From: Candidatus Kuenenia stuttgartensis | GTDB lineage: Bacteria > Planctomycetota > Planctomycetia > Gemmatales > Gemmataceae | Reading direction: 5' to 3' | Assembly (NCBI GenBank): GCA_945875585.1 | Contig: CAMCLK010000015.1 | Location: 1-64,000 of the forward strand | DNA length: 64,000 bases | Shown: positions 17,335-26,835 of the stretch, one piece after another | How the letters are laid out: each line of letters starts with the position of its first letter | Numbering within the stretch: the first letter of the stretch is position 1 | Program-made: the position numbers and the translations under genes | Notes under the pieces: generated by a model | Databases searched by the model: none | The model's input: the letters and a program-made list of their open reading frames with translations, nothing else | Told to the model about the DNA's origin: nothing

Positions 17335-18003
17335 GTGGCAGCCCGGCAATCCACATTCCCAAGACGATGGCACCCGGCGGGAAGCCGTACCCCGCCGGGA
17401 ATGCGCCCACCCTATGCAGCATGGCGCAGGCCCGTTCAGGTGAACGATTGGCAAACCAATGCCACCGACCGCCGCCTCTGGCGCTCGCCGCTCGTTGCGG
17501 AAATCGAGGCCCTGCTCTTCTGCTCGCCAGACCCCATGCCTTTGCGCAAACTCGAGGATTTGCTTCCCGGCCGAACCGGCGTTGCTGAAGCCCTGAACAC
17601 ACTGCGCAACCTTTTGGCTGCAGACGATTCGGCATTCGACCTCATGGATGTTGCCGGCGGCTTCAAACTGTTCACCCGCACAAGCGTGTCCCACTGGCTG
17701 GCCGGCACTCGCCCCAAAAGTTCCACGCAAACTATCAGCGAAGCGTTGCGGGATACTCTAAGCGTGGTGGCGTATCGTCAACCTGTCACCAGAGCCACCA
17801 TTGAAGCCATCAAGGGTGTTTCTGCCGCAGACCACTTGAAACAGTTGCTCGACCTTGGCCTGATCCGCATCGCGGGCCGTGAAACCACGCTCGGTCGGCC
17901 CGTGCTGTATCGTACGTCACGGGCTTTCCTCGAATGGGGCGGTATGGCTTCTCTCGCAGACCTGCCCCCCCTTCCCTCTCCTACCGCAAACGAGACACCA
18001 TGA
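17335..18003 (+). CDS. scpB: Segregation and condensation protein B
   Basis: ScpB proteins bind ScpA and SMC in the condensin-like complex. Here a first winged helix (VAEIEALLFCSPDPMPLRKLEDLL) and a second (ISEALRDTLSVVAYRQPVTRATIEAIKGV) are followed by the typical end DLGLIRIAGRETTLGRPVLYRTS. The GTG at 17335 has AAGGGGG nine bases upstream. An ATG at 17398 is a possible shorter start, as the first 20 residues are basic and unlike the family. The product is 222 residues. It overlaps the truD start by four bases (ATGA). scpA is not in the window. Confidence 0.92.
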   Translation: MAARQSTFPRRWHPAGSRTPPGMRPPYAAWRRPVQVNDWQTNATDRRLWRSPLVAEIEALLFCSPDPMPLRKLEDLLPGRTGVAEALNTLRNLLAADDSAFDLMDVAGGFKLFTRTSVSHWLAGTRPKSSTQTISEALRDTLSVVAYRQPVTRATIEAIKGVSAADHLKQLLDLGLIRIAGRETTLGRPVLYRTSRAFLEWGGMASLADLPPLPSPTANETP

Positions 18004-19241
18004 AAATCAAATGCCGACCCGACGATTTTGTCGTTGAAGAAATTCCAGGCCTGCCCGAGGACCCGAACGGGCCTTTCCAGATCTACCGATTGGAAAAACA
18101 GGGCTGGACCACGCCCGATGCCCTCGCCGCCGTGCGCCGAACATGGGACATTGCCCCCCACAGGCTTGGCTATGGCGGCCTCAAAGATCGGCACGCCAAA
18201 ACCATTCAGTATTTCACCATCCGCGGCGGCCCAGACCGCAAACTCGAACAACCCGGTATCCGCGTGCTCGCTGTGGCCCGGGCCAGCGAACCGTACCATA
18301 GCCGCCACATTCTGGCGAATCGCTTCACCGTGGTGATGCGCGCCATCGATATTGGCACGTTGCCCCTGCTGGTCGATTCCCTCAAAGATTTGGCAGCAGC
18401 GGGTGTTCCCAACTATTTCGACGATCAGCGTTTCGGCTCCATCAGCGGTCTGGATCAGCCGTTTATTGGCAAGCTGCTCTGCTTGGGACAGTTCGAGGAT
18501 GCGCTACGCGAAGCTTTGGCTGGCCGCTACACACACGACAACCCAGAAACCAAACGGGAAAAGCAAACCTTGCGCGATGGCTGGGGCGACTGGACAGGCC
18601 TCAAGGACAGACTGCCACGCAGCCATGCGCGCAGCTTGGTCTGCTACCTCATCGACCACCCGACCGATTTCAAAGGCGCCGTGGCACGCCTCCGCCCCGA
18701 ACTGGGAGGAATCTACCTAGCAGCGTATCAAAGCTGGGTCTGGAACCGGGCACTCGATGCCCATGTCAGGCAAGGCTGCGGCCAGCGCATTGTGGAACTG
18801 CCGGGCAGGCTGCGCTCGTGGGCTGCACCTGCCCCGGGTGCGTCGGCTTCTTTTTCCAACTACGCAGACCTGATACTGCCGTTGCCATCCGCGCGATTGA
18901 GGTTGCCCGACAACAACCCATGGAAAATCGCCTACGACGCGCTCCTTGCGGAAGACGGCATGACACTCGCTACTATGAGGGTGCCCAAACTACGCGATCT
19001 ATTCTTCTCGCGCGGTGAAAGAGCAGCACACCTGATGCCGATTGACTTGACGTGGCAACAGGCCAAGGACGACTTCCATCACGGCGCCATGGCTCTCACC
19101 ATGTCGTTCGAGTTGCCACGCGGAAGCTACGCCACCATGCTGGTGAAGCGACTGCAAGCAGCAGCAGGTTCACCCGATACGCTGGATGATCTGGAAGAAG
19201 ACGAAACTGAAAGCCCCACAACCCATGTTGAGGGCGCGTGA
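18000..19241 (+). CDS. truD: tRNA pseudouridine synthase D
   Basis: TruD makes pseudouridine 13 in certain tRNAs. The 413-residue protein has the catalytic motif GGLKDRHA (aspartate at about residue 63) and the nearby conserved N-terminal RPDDFVVEE. It also has HSRHILANRFTVVMR and the NYFDDQRFGS segment conserved in the family. The ATG at 18000 overlaps the scpB stop, so the two are coupled. An upstream in-frame extension inside scpB is not homologous. The C-terminus is acidic (DDLEEDETES). A bidirectional terminator follows at 19303. Confidence 0.94.
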   Translation: MKIKCRPDDFVVEEIPGLPEDPNGPFQIYRLEKQGWTTPDALAAVRRTWDIAPHRLGYGGLKDRHAKTIQYFTIRGGPDRKLEQPGIRVLAVARASEPYHSRHILANRFTVVMRAIDIGTLPLLVDSLKDLAAAGVPNYFDDQRFGSISGLDQPFIGKLLCLGQFEDALREALAGRYTHDNPETKREKQTLRDGWGDWTGLKDRLPRSHARSLVCYLIDHPTDFKGAVARLRPELGGIYLAAYQSWVWNRALDAHVRQGCGQRIVELPGRLRSWAAPAPGASASFSNYADLILPLPSARLRLPDNNPWKIAYDALLAEDGMTLATMRVPKLRDLFFSRGERAAHLMPIDLTWQQAKDDFHHGAMALTMSFELPRGSYATMLVKRLQAAAGSPDTLDDLEEDETESPTTHVEGA

Positions 19242-19251
19242 AATACAGGGT

Positions 19252-19286
19252 GTCGGGCAATTCCACGTGAATCCGCATCGCGCCAG
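19252..19286 (+). repeat. Solo partial copy of the 22.3-23.0 kb palindromic repeat
   Basis: The segment matches the conserved front part of the repeat units at 22331-22990. It shares the TTCCACG block and the fifteen bases TCCGCATCGCGCCAG, separated by a few mismatches. The hairpin portion is absent. It lies between truD and the terminator, so copies of this element flank the first LEDRTTPA gene on both sides. Confidence 0.65.
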
Positions 19287-19302
19287 AATGAATTATATAA
19301 AA

Positions 19303-19330
19303 GAAAAGGCGCCCATAATGAGCGCCTTTT
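19303..19330. terminator. Bidirectional intrinsic terminator
   Basis: Arms AAAAGGCGC and GCGCCTTTT flank a nine-base loop. T-runs on both strands allow it to end truD on the plus strand and the LEDRTTPA gene, whose stop is at 19355, on the minus strand. Confidence 0.85.
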
Positions 19331-19354
19331 CGTGAACTTTCAAACCACCTAAAA

Positions 19355-22069
19355 TCAGACAATAACCGATTCAATTCCCGTGTAGGAAATACGAGGGTTA
19401 GCGCTCGAAGGTGTTGTCGCGCCAGTATATGCGACTGTTCCGCTCTTGGAAGTCGTCGCAGTCTTAACCAAAGCTACTGAACCCGTAGGAGTGGCGAACA
19501 ACTTGTCCGTGCCACTGGTGCCGGAATCATTGACATTCACCACAAGGCCAGAAGCGGCTGGCAAGGTAACCCTGTATGTATCAGAACCACCAAGGCCATT
19601 CAACGACAATGTGCCCAAGAATCCACCCACCGTGAAGGAGTTATTGCTGACACCTCCTGTGAGAGAAATAAAGGCGATGTCGGTATTGAATGACACTGTG
19701 GTCAACCCATAGGTCAAACTTGCCGACCCCAAAACAAAATTAGCATCGGCAGTTGCCGCTATCGTATCGATGACCGGTGGAGTTGCAGCATTGCCACCAT
19801 CAATATTCACTGTGCCGGTAAACCGACCCAGAGTAAATGTATCAGCAGCCAGAGTGCCTGTCAGATCAGCATTACCGATATTCACAAGCGTGGCGCGCAG
19901 CAAACCGGCAATGAACAAGGAACTGTTCAGAGTGGAAGAAGTAGTTCCCACTGGCGCATCCCACGTGAGCGAATTGTCGCCCGCTCCCCCCACAAGCCTG
20001 ACAGAAGCTGTCCAATCGGACACATCAAAAGTATCGTCGGTGGCGCCACCAACAAGGGTGGAAGCTTCAATGCTGGAAATGGTAACGTTATTACCATCTG
20101 ATAGCGTGATCAGGGTTGGGGAGAGTGTAAATTCAAATGTGGGTGTCGTTTCATTGGCACGTGAAATCACGGCTGTGTCGGATCCACCCAAGCCAGTAAG
20201 GGTTGCTGTTCCCTTCCAGTCTGTCAGCGTGAAGGTGTTGTTGCCAACGCCGCCCGTCAGGGCAACATCCGCAATGTTCGAGAACGTGACCAGATTGGTA
20301 ACGCCCTTATCGAGCCTGCTCAGCGTGCCGATGGTTGGATCCAGATTGAGGTTGCCAGTTCCCGTCAATGAGAAATTGGCATTATTAGTAGCAGCCAGAA
20401 TCGTGTCTTTAGCTACCGTTTCACCAACAACGGTTACTGCACCAGTAAACTTGCCAGAAACAGTAACGGTTGCTCCAGTAGCCGTTGCCGTTAAGGTTGT
20501 GGCGCCCTTAACGCTCGCGGTGTTACTGAAAGTAATGGCGGAGTCTGCTGAAACTGCAATTGTTGCAGCCTTTACGACACTGTTGACCGTGGTGGTATCT
20601 GATGAAGTGACCGTGAAGGCTCCCAGAACCCGCGATGCTCCCAAGGTGGCGTTAACTATCACGTCGCCAGTGTCTGATAGAATGGTCAGGTTTTTTGCAC
20701 CAGGAGTATTGGAATCGACCGAACTATTCAGGGTGACATTACCATCTGCCGAAGTACCATCCGAATTGATGGCAAGACCCGTATTGAGGGTAATGGCTCC
20801 CGAGAGAGTGATATCTGCGCCATCTGTAGCAATAACAGTACCAGTCGAAACAATTTTAGCACTACTGACAGAAACTACGCCCACCGGATTCACATCACCA
20901 ATGTTCGCCAAACGCGAAGCGCCTTTACCAGTTATAATTGTGAGGTCTTCGCCCGTACTACTATTAATCGCACCAGCGACTGTCAGCGCGCCACCATTGG
21001 TGCTGATGGTCACATCATTGGTCAATTCCACTGGACCGGAAATACTGATGGCCGCATTGGTTGTGGTAGTGAAATCACCGTCAATATTAATATTGCCTGA
21101 ACTGCTAACGGAAATCGCACCCAGTTTGTTTGTGGTGCCGACATCGCCACTGAAAGTGACGGTTCCAGCAGAAGCTGTCACGCTGAGTGTGCGGGGAGGC
21201 ACATTCAAGTCGCTGTCAATAGTGTCTGAAAAGCTGATGTTACCCGTGGTAGCGCTAACTACCGCGTTTTTGGCAAGAGTTAACGGCCCGGTCAGCGTGA
21301 CACCAGAATTTGAAATGATGCTGCCAGTCAGCGTGATACCAGTGGTACCAGTCACTAGAACTGAATCCAGTTTGTTGGCAGCCCCAAGGCTGTTGCCAAA
21401 CATCACAGAATCGGCACCCGCATCCACCGTCAAATCGAAAGGCGTAGTTGAGGCACTGTTGATACTGCTGGTGCTGGCAAATGAAATGTCAGCATTATTT
21501 GCATCAATAGCAACGTTAGCACCCAGAACAACAGGGCCGGTAAACGAAATAGGTTGACCGGTTGATGTGATATTGGCATTCAGATTGATCGCGGTGGTCG
21601 CGGAAATGGAAATCGGGTTGACGGAACCTCCAACCACATCGTCGCTGATTGTCAGTGTTTCAACGCCTACAGACGTAAAACCATCGGTCAAAGTGTCTAA
21701 AGTAGCAATCGTAAACGACTGCCCAGTGGCTTTCACACCCGAATCTACTACACGGATGGCTGTAACAGCACTGGTATCAGCTACGTAACCACCGCTGATT
21801 GTCACGCCCCCCGGTGTGCTCGTCGAGGTGACCGCGTAGGTTCCAGTGCCAGTTCCAGTTGAGGGTGTCCAACTCAATGCGCCCACATCATTGCTGGCAT
21901 TCAAGGCGATGGTGAGAACGCCGTCTGCGGCATTGAAACCAGCCGTAACGGCTGGCGTGGTCCTATCTTCAAGCATCTGCAAAGCGGGCGAAAAGCGCGC
22001 TCTAGGCTTGGCTGGGTTCGCTTTGATGGTTTGAGCACGGAACAAGCGGGTGAACAAACTAGGCAACAT
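19355..22069 (-). CDS. Large beta-repeat surface protein with LEDRTTPA N-terminal motif (paralogue 1)
   Basis: About 904 residues. The N-terminus has a short basic stretch and then QMLEDRTTPAV (about residues 31-41), a motif common on extracellular proteins of Gemmata-type planctomycetes and presumed to act in export or processing. The rest is threonine-, serine-, glycine- and asparagine-rich and made of short parallel-beta repeats such as TGGVGNNTFTL and GLGGSDT, compatible with a long beta-helix. It lacks cysteine and obvious enzymes. I chose ATG 22069 rather than 22102 because it aligns with the start of the paralogue at 26209. It is probably an adhesin-like or cell-surface structural protein. 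The terminator is at 19303-19330. Confidence 0.8.
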   Translation of the reverse strand: MLPSLFTRLFRAQTIKANPAKPRARFSPALQMLEDRTTPAVTAGFNAADGVLTIALNASNDVGALSWTPSTGTGTGTYAVTSTSTPGGVTISGGYVADTSAVTAIRVVDSGVKATGQSFTIATLDTLTDGFTSVGVETLTISDDVVGGSVNPISISATTAINLNANITSTGQPISFTGPVVLGANVAIDANNADISFASTSSINSASTTPFDLTVDAGADSVMFGNSLGAANKLDSVLVTGTTGITLTGSIISNSGVTLTGPLTLAKNAVVSATTGNISFSDTIDSDLNVPPRTLSVTASAGTVTFSGDVGTTNKLGAISVSSSGNINIDGDFTTTTNAAISISGPVELTNDVTISTNGGALTVAGAINSSTGEDLTIITGKGASRLANIGDVNPVGVVSVSSAKIVSTGTVIATDGADITLSGAITLNTGLAINSDGTSADGNVTLNSSVDSNTPGAKNLTILSDTGDVIVNATLGASRVLGAFTVTSSDTTTVNSVVKAATIAVSADSAITFSNTASVKGATTLTATATGATVTVSGKFTGAVTVVGETVAKDTILAATNNANFSLTGTGNLNLDPTIGTLSRLDKGVTNLVTFSNIADVALTGGVGNNTFTLTDWKGTATLTGLGGSDTAVISRANETTPTFEFTLSPTLITLSDGNNVTISSIEASTLVGGATDDTFDVSDWTASVRLVGGAGDNSLTWDAPVGTTSSTLNSSLFIAGLLRATLVNIGNADLTGTLAADTFTLGRFTGTVNIDGGNAATPPVIDTIAATADANFVLGSASLTYGLTTVSFNTDIAFISLTGGVSNNSFTVGGFLGTLSLNGLGGSDTYRVTLPAASGLVVNVNDSGTSGTDKLFATPTGSVALVKTATTSKSGTVAYTGATTPSSANPRISYTGIESVIV

Positions 22070-22330
22070 ATGTGGGGATTCCCTTAGGGTGGTGTGGTTC
22101 ATTAAGAACGCTAGACTCCTCCTATTCTACCGATTTTGTGCAAAAACGCTAGAAAAATTTTGCCGGTTTTGTGCAAGAATTCAAGTTTGAACACTTTCAG
22201 ATATTATTCAGAATTCGTTCAGCCGACCACGTGAATGAACCAGATCCGCTCAAATGCGTTGTAGATATTCAACCCCGAGAAGCCAAGAAATGCCTGATTG
22301 CATTGGCCCGCCATATAGCCATGAATCCGC

Positions 22331-22990
22331 TGCATCAGGCACTTCCACGCCACTCCGCATCGCGCCAGGTTGGCACCCCCAACTCACGTTGGGGGCTCTT
22401 GAATTACAGAATAAAACCACAGGAAAATCATTATCTTTATCACCATTTGCCTTCATGAACCCCCTGCGTCAGCGGGGGGTGCGTCAGTCACTTCCACGCC
22501 ATTCCGCATCGCGCCGGATTAGCACCCCCCAACTCACATTGGGGGCTCTTGAATTGCAGAATTCGAACACAGCAAGATGATTATCTTTATCACCATTTGC
22601 CTTCATGAGCCCCCTGCGTCAGCAGGGGGGTGCATCAGGCACTTCCAAGCCACTCAGCATCGCGCCAGGTTAATACCCCCCAACTCACGTTGGGGGCTCT
22701 TTAATTACAGAATAAAACCACAGGAAAATCATTATCTTTATCACCAGTTGTCTCCAAGAGCCCCCTGCGTCAGCAGGGGGGTGCGTCAGGCACTTCCACG
22801 CTACTCCGCATCGCGCCGGGTTGGCACCCCCCCAACTCACGTTGGGGGCTCTTGAATTGCAGAATACGAACACAGTAAAATCATTGTCTTTATCACCATT
22901 TGCCTTCATGAGCCACTGCGTCAGGCACTTCCACGCCACTCCACATCGCGCCGGGTTGGCGCCCCCCAACTCACGTTGGGGGCTCTTGAA
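22331..22990. repeat. Five tandem copies of a palindromic element of about 150 bases
   Basis: Unit anchors (ACTTCCACGC or near variants) occur at about 22341, 22490, 22641, 22792 and 22927, giving spacings of 149, 151, 151 and 135. Each unit has the block CCGCATCGCGCC and a perfect hairpin with arms CCCCCAAC and GTTGGGGG. An A/T-rich spacer with TTATCTTTATCACCA follows, then, in the first four units, a second hairpin with arms CCCCCTGC and GCAGGGGG or a near match. The fifth unit is cut short. Open frames through the array change with each unit, so it is not coding. It resembles REP/BIME-type intergenic repeats. The flanks 22070-22330 and 22990-23015 hold no gene I can support. Confidence 0.9.
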
Positions 22991-23015
22991 GACAAACGCG
23001 CAAATTTGTTCCAAC

Positions 23016-23044
23016 GAAAAAGGCGCGGGCCTAAGCCCGCGCCC
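23016..23044 (-). terminator. Intrinsic terminator of the second LEDRTTPA gene
   Basis: Read on the minus strand, a nine-base G/C stem (GGCGCGGGC with GCCCGCGCC, four-base loop) is followed by five T. It lies 28 bases beyond the stop at 23072. Confidence 0.9.
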
Positions 23045-23071
23045 TGATGGTTTAACCGATGCCAGAGAGCA

Positions 23072-26000
23072 TTATGTAAGGCTTGTAACTGCTTCGATAC
23101 CTGTAAAGTCGATACGCGGTTTCTTGGTTGTTGCAGAATCACCGGTACGGAAGATAGAACCGCTAAGCCCTGTTGCCGGACTACGTGTTAATGCACCCCC
23201 CGTTGGGGTGGCAGTTAACACATCACTACCGCTGCTACCTGTGTCACTAACGGTCACGACCAAATCGCCACCAATGACTGGAAGCTTGATATTATAAGTA
23301 TCGGTGCCCCCAACACCGTCCAAGGTTACAGCGCCGAGGAAGCCATTAACACCAAATGAATTGTTTCCTGCCACGCCGGTCAGGAAAACCGCATCGATGT
23401 CTGCAAAGGTGACCTTCAAGGTACCAATCGAAAGCAATGAACCAGTCAGCAAGAAGTTGACATCGGCCGTGGAACTGATTTTGTCATTGGTGCCACCATT
23501 ACCATTCACACTGACTTTGCCTGCCGTGAACGAGTTGATGACAAAATTATCGTCGGCTGTAGAACCTGTCAGGCTGACACCAACTTTAGCCAACGTCCAT
23601 GTCGCCAAACTCGCCTTTCGGTATGTCGCCGCAGACAACGTAAATGTTGTCGCACTCGTGGCGCTGTCAACCAGTTGGTCGACCCCTCCGCCACCTGTAA
23701 TGGTAGAAATAGAAGCACTAGGACCAGTCCAACCAGAAATATCAAAGTTCTGGCTAGCAGCACTTCCTGTGAAGTTGACCACTTCCATTCCTGATAACGT
23801 GCTGATCGTTCCGTTCAATGACAACGATGTATCGGCCAGCGCGACTTCCGTTGCTGAGGTAATCACATTAAGCGTATCATTATCAGTAGCAGTAGCAGTA
23901 GTACCACCGATTATGTTCGCCACTCCACCGTAACCATTAATCGTGAAGATGTTAGCTGCGGCAGTACCGGTGATGGTAGCAAAACCAACGTTGGCGAATG
24001 TCGCCTTGAGGGAAGGCGCTGCTATGCTGGCTGTGAACACATTCCTTGTCAACGTCGCATTTCCTGCACCCGCCCAAACAAGCGTATCGTCACCGCCCAC
24101 ACCACCCGCCAACCGTACGGGGGCATTCCAGCCGGTAATTGTAAACGTGTCGTTGGAATTGGGTCCACCTATAAGCGAAGCTGACTCTATTGAAACAAGA
24201 GCGACATCTCTAGTTATATCCGTTACCACTGAAACCAAAGCTGTTACTGCTGAAAGTGTAAAGCCAACATTCTGAACTAACTCATTGGCTCTGGAAACCA
24301 CAACCAGATCTTTTGTACCTGATCCGCCATCGACAGTTGCGACTCCTTTCCAGTCGATAAGATTGAATGTGTTGTTTCCGGCTCCACCGGTCATTGAAAC
24401 ATCATCGACATCTGTGAACGTAATCAGCGTTGTAATACCTTTTTGCACTCTCGAAAGGGTTCCATCAGTTACAGTTGTCAAATCACCTGTGAGTGTGAAG
24501 TTCGCATCATTGGCGCTGATCAAATTGGTGGTTGCATCTGTGCTTCCATCAACGGCAACATCACCTACAAATGCACCTGAAAGGGTAACGTTTGTATTGG
24601 TAGCTGCGAGAGTCACCGCTAACTTCGTGTCTCCAGTCACCTTGGCGGTAGAATTGATGGTGATTGTATCTGCCGTGATATCCACGGTTCCAGCCTTTAA
24701 AACACCGTTGACAATCGCTGTGCCAGCGGACGTTACTTCGTAAGTATCAAGCGCAACCTTGCCCCCGGTAGCAGCATTCAAGGTTGCAGTTCCGGTGCCA
24801 GCTACAATTGTAAGTTTTTTTGCAGTTGCACCACGCAGGGAATCGATCGAACCGTTCAGAATAACATTGCCATCGGTAGTGCTGCTGTCCGTGGTGATCG
24901 TAACATCGCCATTGAGGGTGGTGGCCCCCGTCAACACTACATTGGCTCCGGCCTTAGTAGTAAAATCTCCAGCAAGGGTGATTTTGGAGGAAGTAACAGT
25001 AACTGTAGCAAGCTTGTCCGTGGCGCCTACATCACTCAAAAATGACGCTGTACCTGTCCCGGTAACGACAGTTAAGAAACGTGCTGTAGTGGGCGAATCA
25101 ACCAGACCAGAAAAAGTGACGTTAGCATTGCTGGTAGTGATGACAGTATTCGCAGCCAGTTCAACATCGTCAGCAAAACTGACGCCAGCACCACTGCCTG
25201 TTGTGATATTTCCGGTGAGTGTTGTCGTTCCTGTGGCGGTCACAGCCAAACTTGCCAAGGGGAAGGTGGCACCCACGGTGCTACCAAATTTTACATCGCC
25301 GGTACCAGTAACCGTCAACGCGCGTAATGTGGACGCCGAATCACTATTCAAAGTGCTGGTAAATGTAACGTCGCCAGCACCTCCATCGACAGTAGTGTTT
25401 CGCAAAAGTTTGACAGGTCCGGTCAGTGTGGCTTGAGTACACGTGACATTGCCGTTCAGGATGATCAAGGTGCCGGTAACGGCTATATCGCCTGCTCCAC
25501 TAACTGCACCACCAAAAGTTACAGTACCAGCTCCAGCGACAACCGGGGCTGTAATTGTTAGATCATTTCCAGCGCCAACAATCGTGCTACCAAACGTTAA
25601 GTTGCCATTTGTAGTATCAATGGCAACATTGGCCCCTAGAGTGACTGGGCCTGACAAGGATACAGGCATTGGATTTGAGCCAAGAGTCCCTATATTGGCA
25701 CCCAAAGCAATCTCAGTAGCAGCTGTAATAGTAATGCCGTTGGATGTCACACCGGTTATAGCGGTGTCAATATTAACTGTTTCCACTCCCGTGGAACTGA
25801 ATCCTGCCGTCAATTTCGTTGCGGAATCTAGCGATGTTACCGTGAAATCCTGACCAGTTGCTTTGGAACCAATGTCCTTGATGATTATTCGCGTTACTGA
25901 TGGTGAAACGGTGGCAGGTGTAGCGGTAGTACTACCAATGGTATAACCGCTGATTACAACCGGGGTCGCTCCATCTTTAACAATATAATGCGCAGCAACA

Positions 26001-26209
26001 GGTGCTGCGTCCGGAACATAGGTTAGGTCACCACTGTCGGCAGCAGCACTGAGATTAATGGTCAAGGTTCCCGCACTAAATGATGCAGAAACCGCCGGTG
26101 TGGTTCGGTCCTCAAGCATTTGGAGGCCTGGGCGGAGGCGGTGCGCGATGGCGCGGGTTGATGCGGGAACTTTTGACATTTTAAACAAACGGGACAGGAA
26201 CTTGAACAT
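23072..26209 (-). CDS. Large beta-repeat surface protein with LEDRTTPA N-terminal motif (paralogue 2)
   Basis: This 1045-residue relative of the neighbouring minus-strand protein has the same N-terminal organisation (QMLEDRTTPAV at about residues 30-40). It shares internal repeats (TGGAGNNTFNL, IESASLIGG, GNNSFGVNGFLG) and a matching C-terminus (RIDFTGIEAV against RISYTGIESV). It is about 140 residues longer, by extra repeats in the second half. No catalytic domain is visible. The product is probably exported and forms an extended beta-solenoid. The two genes probably arose by tandem duplication and now have separate terminators, with the palindromic array between them. Confidence 0.82.
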   Translation of the reverse strand: MFKFLSRLFKMSKVPASTRAIAHRLRPGLQMLEDRTTPAVSASFSAGTLTINLSAAADSGDLTYVPDAAPVAAHYIVKDGATPVVISGYTIGSTTATPATVSPSVTRIIIKDIGSKATGQDFTVTSLDSATKLTAGFSSTGVETVNIDTAITGVTSNGITITAATEIALGANIGTLGSNPMPVSLSGPVTLGANVAIDTTNGNLTFGSTIVGAGNDLTITAPVVAGAGTVTFGGAVSGAGDIAVTGTLIILNGNVTCTQATLTGPVKLLRNTTVDGGAGDVTFTSTLNSDSASTLRALTVTGTGDVKFGSTVGATFPLASLAVTATGTTTLTGNITTGSGAGVSFADDVELAANTVITTSNANVTFSGLVDSPTTARFLTVVTGTGTASFLSDVGATDKLATVTVTSSKITLAGDFTTKAGANVVLTGATTLNGDVTITTDSSTTDGNVILNGSIDSLRGATAKKLTIVAGTGTATLNAATGGKVALDTYEVTSAGTAIVNGVLKAGTVDITADTITINSTAKVTGDTKLAVTLAATNTNVTLSGAFVGDVAVDGSTDATTNLISANDANFTLTGDLTTVTDGTLSRVQKGITTLITFTDVDDVSMTGGAGNNTFNLIDWKGVATVDGGSGTKDLVVVSRANELVQNVGFTLSAVTALVSVVTDITRDVALVSIESASLIGGPNSNDTFTITGWNAPVRLAGGVGGDDTLVWAGAGNATLTRNVFTASIAAPSLKATFANVGFATITGTAAANIFTINGYGGVANIIGGTTATATDNDTLNVITSATEVALADTSLSLNGTISTLSGMEVVNFTGSAASQNFDISGWTGPSASISTITGGGGVDQLVDSATSATTFTLSAATYRKASLATWTLAKVGVSLTGSTADDNFVINSFTAGKVSVNGNGGTNDKISSTADVNFLLTGSLLSIGTLKVTFADIDAVFLTGVAGNNSFGVNGFLGAVTLDGVGGTDTYNIKLPVIGGDLVVTVSDTGSSGSDVLTATPTGGALTRSPATGLSGSIFRTGDSATTKKPRIDFTGIEAVTSLT

Positions 26210-26835
26210 ATTTCATGATTCCATTGGGTAGTTGAATTAAACGGATGAATCTTAGGCATGCTATGTAAACACACAAATCAATGCAACTAAATTCTCTTAA
26301 TCATTTATTCTGAAATTTTATTTCAGCCTTTGTTAATAATGCTTGTCAGGCACATCGTCACCACATACAACATCTCGCTCCGCTCAGTCACTTATAGTTG
26401 CAATGCGACCAATCCTGCACACGTGATACAATATGATTTCACAAAAACCATAGCACTCAACTGAATTTAAAACACTTATGCCCATCAATTCTTGTTAAAA
26501 ACATCATTTCCTCATGATTTCTCATACATTTACAAAAAAATGTCGAACTGCCAAATGGCCTTGACAATCGCATAGCTCGCCCCTCCACCTATTCGCGCCA
26601 AACCTCCCGCCCAACCCCGTCTGCGCAAAATATTCTGCCTGCTCATTAACTAAAATGCTCCAACCGCTTGCTATGCCCATCCCTCCCAGCTGCTATTCGC
26701 CACATCAACCTTGGGCCACCGTCATAAGAGCGTCTTCGCAAGCCTTGGTTCAGATGTTCCCGAACCATTCGTGGCGTCGCGCTTCCGCCCCTGTAAACTG
26801 GTGCCATAAGCGTTTGCCGCCTTGGAGGCTGTTTC
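26210..26835. other. A/T-rich intergenic stretch without a supportable gene
   Basis: About 625 bases separate the divergent LEDRTTPA and WD40 genes. The first 350 bases are clearly richer in A and T than the surroundings and should hold the promoter of the minus-strand gene. The end (26560-26835) returns to normal composition and carries GGAGG eight bases before the WD40 start. I see no RNA gene or repeat. Confidence 0.6.

Noticed and set aside
19770-21557. Long plus-strand open frame (about 595 codons) opposite the first LEDRTTPA gene
   Set aside because: It lies antisense to a repeat-rich gene with supported start, terminator and paralogue. Its Val/Pro/Thr-rich translation is the expected mirror of Thr/Gly/Asn codons. 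Similar mirror frames occur opposite the second paralogue.
22171-22855. Open frames giving repeated PNSRWGL and PPASAGG peptides in the repeat array
   Set aside because: They are translations of the hairpins, shift frame between units and lack starts with ribosome sites.
22331-22990. CRISPR-like array
   Set aside because: Units are about 150 bases and nearly identical throughout, with no short repeat plus unique spacer pattern and no cas genes nearby.
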